Shown here: piece by piece, positions 63,169-64,000 of the stretch | Layout: each line of letters opens with the position of its first letter | Numbering within the stretch: position 1 is the first letter of the stretch | Assembly (NCBI RefSeq): GCF_015704895.1 | Contig: NZ_JADQWB010000019.1 | Span: 1 to 64,000 of the forward strand | Origin: Agrobacterium leguminum | GTDB taxonomy: Bacteria; Pseudomonadota; Alphaproteobacteria; Rhizobiales; Rhizobiaceae | Reading direction: 5' to 3' | DNA length: 64,000 bases | Notes under the pieces: generated by a model | Databases searched by the model: none | Told to the model about the DNA's origin: nothing | The model's input: only the letters and a program-made list of their open reading frames with translations | Made by a program: the position numbers and the translations under genes

Positions 63169-64000
63169 TCACTCGGCCGCGAGCTGGGTGCGGGCGCTAT
63201 TTAGCGAGATCAGGTGCCGCGCCGTTTCGAGGCTTGCCGGCTGCTCGGCGCGATAACGACGGCCGATTTCCATCATCAGCACGGTATCGGGCAGGAAGGA
63301 AAGTTCCGAGAAGATGTCCTGCCAGTCGATATCGCCCCAGCCGAGCGGCATGTGCAGATCGCCGATGCCGAGTGCTGTGTTTTCCTGCGGGAAATAGGGC
63401 TGATAGAAGCCCTGCGGGCGGCCGAAGGAATCGTGCACATGCAGATGGCCGGCAACCGGCGCCATGGCGCGAAGTTCATCGCGGAAATCGAGGCCACGAT
63501 AGGTGGATTCGAGATAGGCATGGCTGAAGTCGATCAGCGCAACGAGATTTTCGTGACCGACAGCCTTCACGGTCGCTGCCACCTCGGCCGGTGTCTGGCG
63601 ATATTGGCCGGGTTCGGTGGAGAAGATATTCTCAAGGGCGATGCGCACGCCATAGGGCCGGCAGAATTCCGCCAGTTCAAAAAGCGCTTCCCGCTCGCGG
63701 CTGTCGGCATCGGCCCGTTCGGCGATCTGGTCGGCACGCAGCGCGCCGCTATGCTGGACGAGAATGCCCGCGCCGATACGCTCGCATAGAACGGCAAGCG
63801 CCTTGGCCGCATCGATCTGGTAACGGCATGTCACCGGATCCATGAAATTCGAAGAGACGAGACCGTGCACGGTGTAGCGGAAATCGAACTGCTTTGCGAG
63901 CGACACGAAACGGTCGGCGCGCTCTTCGATAATCCGGCCGCCGGCGATCATGTCGAGGCTTGTTGCGGCGATTTCCACGGTATCGCAGCCAATTTCGGCA
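63169..64000 (-). CDS. Sugar phosphate isomerase/epimerase (partial, 5' end beyond window)
   Basis: The visible 277 codons encode a TIM-barrel protein of the xylose-isomerase-like/AP endonuclease 2 superfamily. The window starts inside the first strand (AEIGCDTVEIAATS), so the true start lies beyond 64000. Metal-site-like residues occur in HGLVSSNFMD, ALENIFS, LIDFSHAYLES, HLHVHDSFG and VLMMEIGRRY. Members of this superfamily isomerise or epimerise sugars or hydrolyse phosphodiesters; the substrate is not known. It is read towards the GH16 gene and is probably separate from the polysaccharide cluster. Confidence 0.85.
   Translation of the reverse strand, partial: AEIGCDTVEIAATSLDMIAGGRIIEERADRFVSLAKQFDFRYTVHGLVSSNFMDPVTCRYQIDAAKALAVLCERIGAGILVQHSGALRADQIAERADADSREREALFELAEFCRPYGVRIALENIFSTEPGQYRQTPAEVAATVKAVGHENLVALIDFSHAYLESTYRGLDFRDELRAMAPVAGHLHVHDSFGRPQGFYQPYFPQENTALGIGDLHMPLGWGDIDWQDIFSELSFLPDTVLMMEIGRRYRAEQPASLETARHLISLNSARTQLAAE

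Overview
The window is high-GC chromosomal DNA from an alphaproteobacterium. It is most likely a member of the Rhizobiaceae, and Agrobacterium or a close Rhizobium relative fits best. The support is a RIME-like intergenic palindrome (6721-6840), a sulfate ABC transporter operon in the sbp-cysT-cysW-cysA order, divergent secA and parvulin genes, an NDUFAF5-like methyltransferase, and an ExsH-like RTX/GH16 glycanase at the end of a surface-polysaccharide locus. This assignment rests on gene content only; no database search was possible.

Positions 1-31400 are mostly housekeeping. They hold a chloroperoxidase-type hydrolase, an FkbM methyltransferase, a GGDEF-EAL membrane protein paired with a small periplasmic SUOX-like protein, a succinate-semialdehyde dehydrogenase, an AlkC-type glycosylase, the sulfate uptake operon, a 3-hydroxyisobutyryl-CoA hydrolase, ubiG, the minus-strand run DUF1178-nitrilase-grxC-comF, an Flp pilin, mutT-GNAT, argJ, ppiC and secA. 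A plus-strand run follows: a DMT exporter, a membrane acyltransferase, a flippase and a CelD-like GNAT protein. It ends in a strong hairpin facing a glycine-rich secreted repeat protein.

The most unusual segment is 32449-36274. A tRNA-Leu(CAA) gene (32381-32465) is followed about 3.8 kb downstream by an exact 19-bp copy of its 3' end, the signature of tRNA-directed integration. The DNA between the repeats has visibly lower GC than its flanks. It carries a D12-class adenine methyltransferase, convergent with a two-gene operon in which start and stop codons overlap: a ParB-like DNA-binding protein and an unrecognised protein with a possible restriction-endonuclease-like core. No integrase is present. 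I interpret it as a minimal defence or modification island; the function is inferred, not shown.

From 36539 to 40030 the chromosome resumes with dsbB, an HNH endonuclease, two exported proteins (one a transglutaminase-like cysteine peptidase) and a metallophosphoesterase. From 40103 to 63090 there is a large exopolysaccharide cluster: a pyruvyltransferase-family protein, a Wzx flippase, four GT4-type glycosyltransferases, two ExoZ-like acyltransferases (one AT-rich and probably acquired), a Wzc/ExoP-type co-polymerase/tyrosine kinase, two Wzy-like polymerases, a Tat-exported glycosidase, an SGNH esterase-like protein and the GH16 glycanase. No priming glycosyltransferase and no Wza-type outer-membrane channel lies in the window, so the pathway must use genes located elsewhere. 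The window ends inside a sugar phosphate isomerase/epimerase gene.
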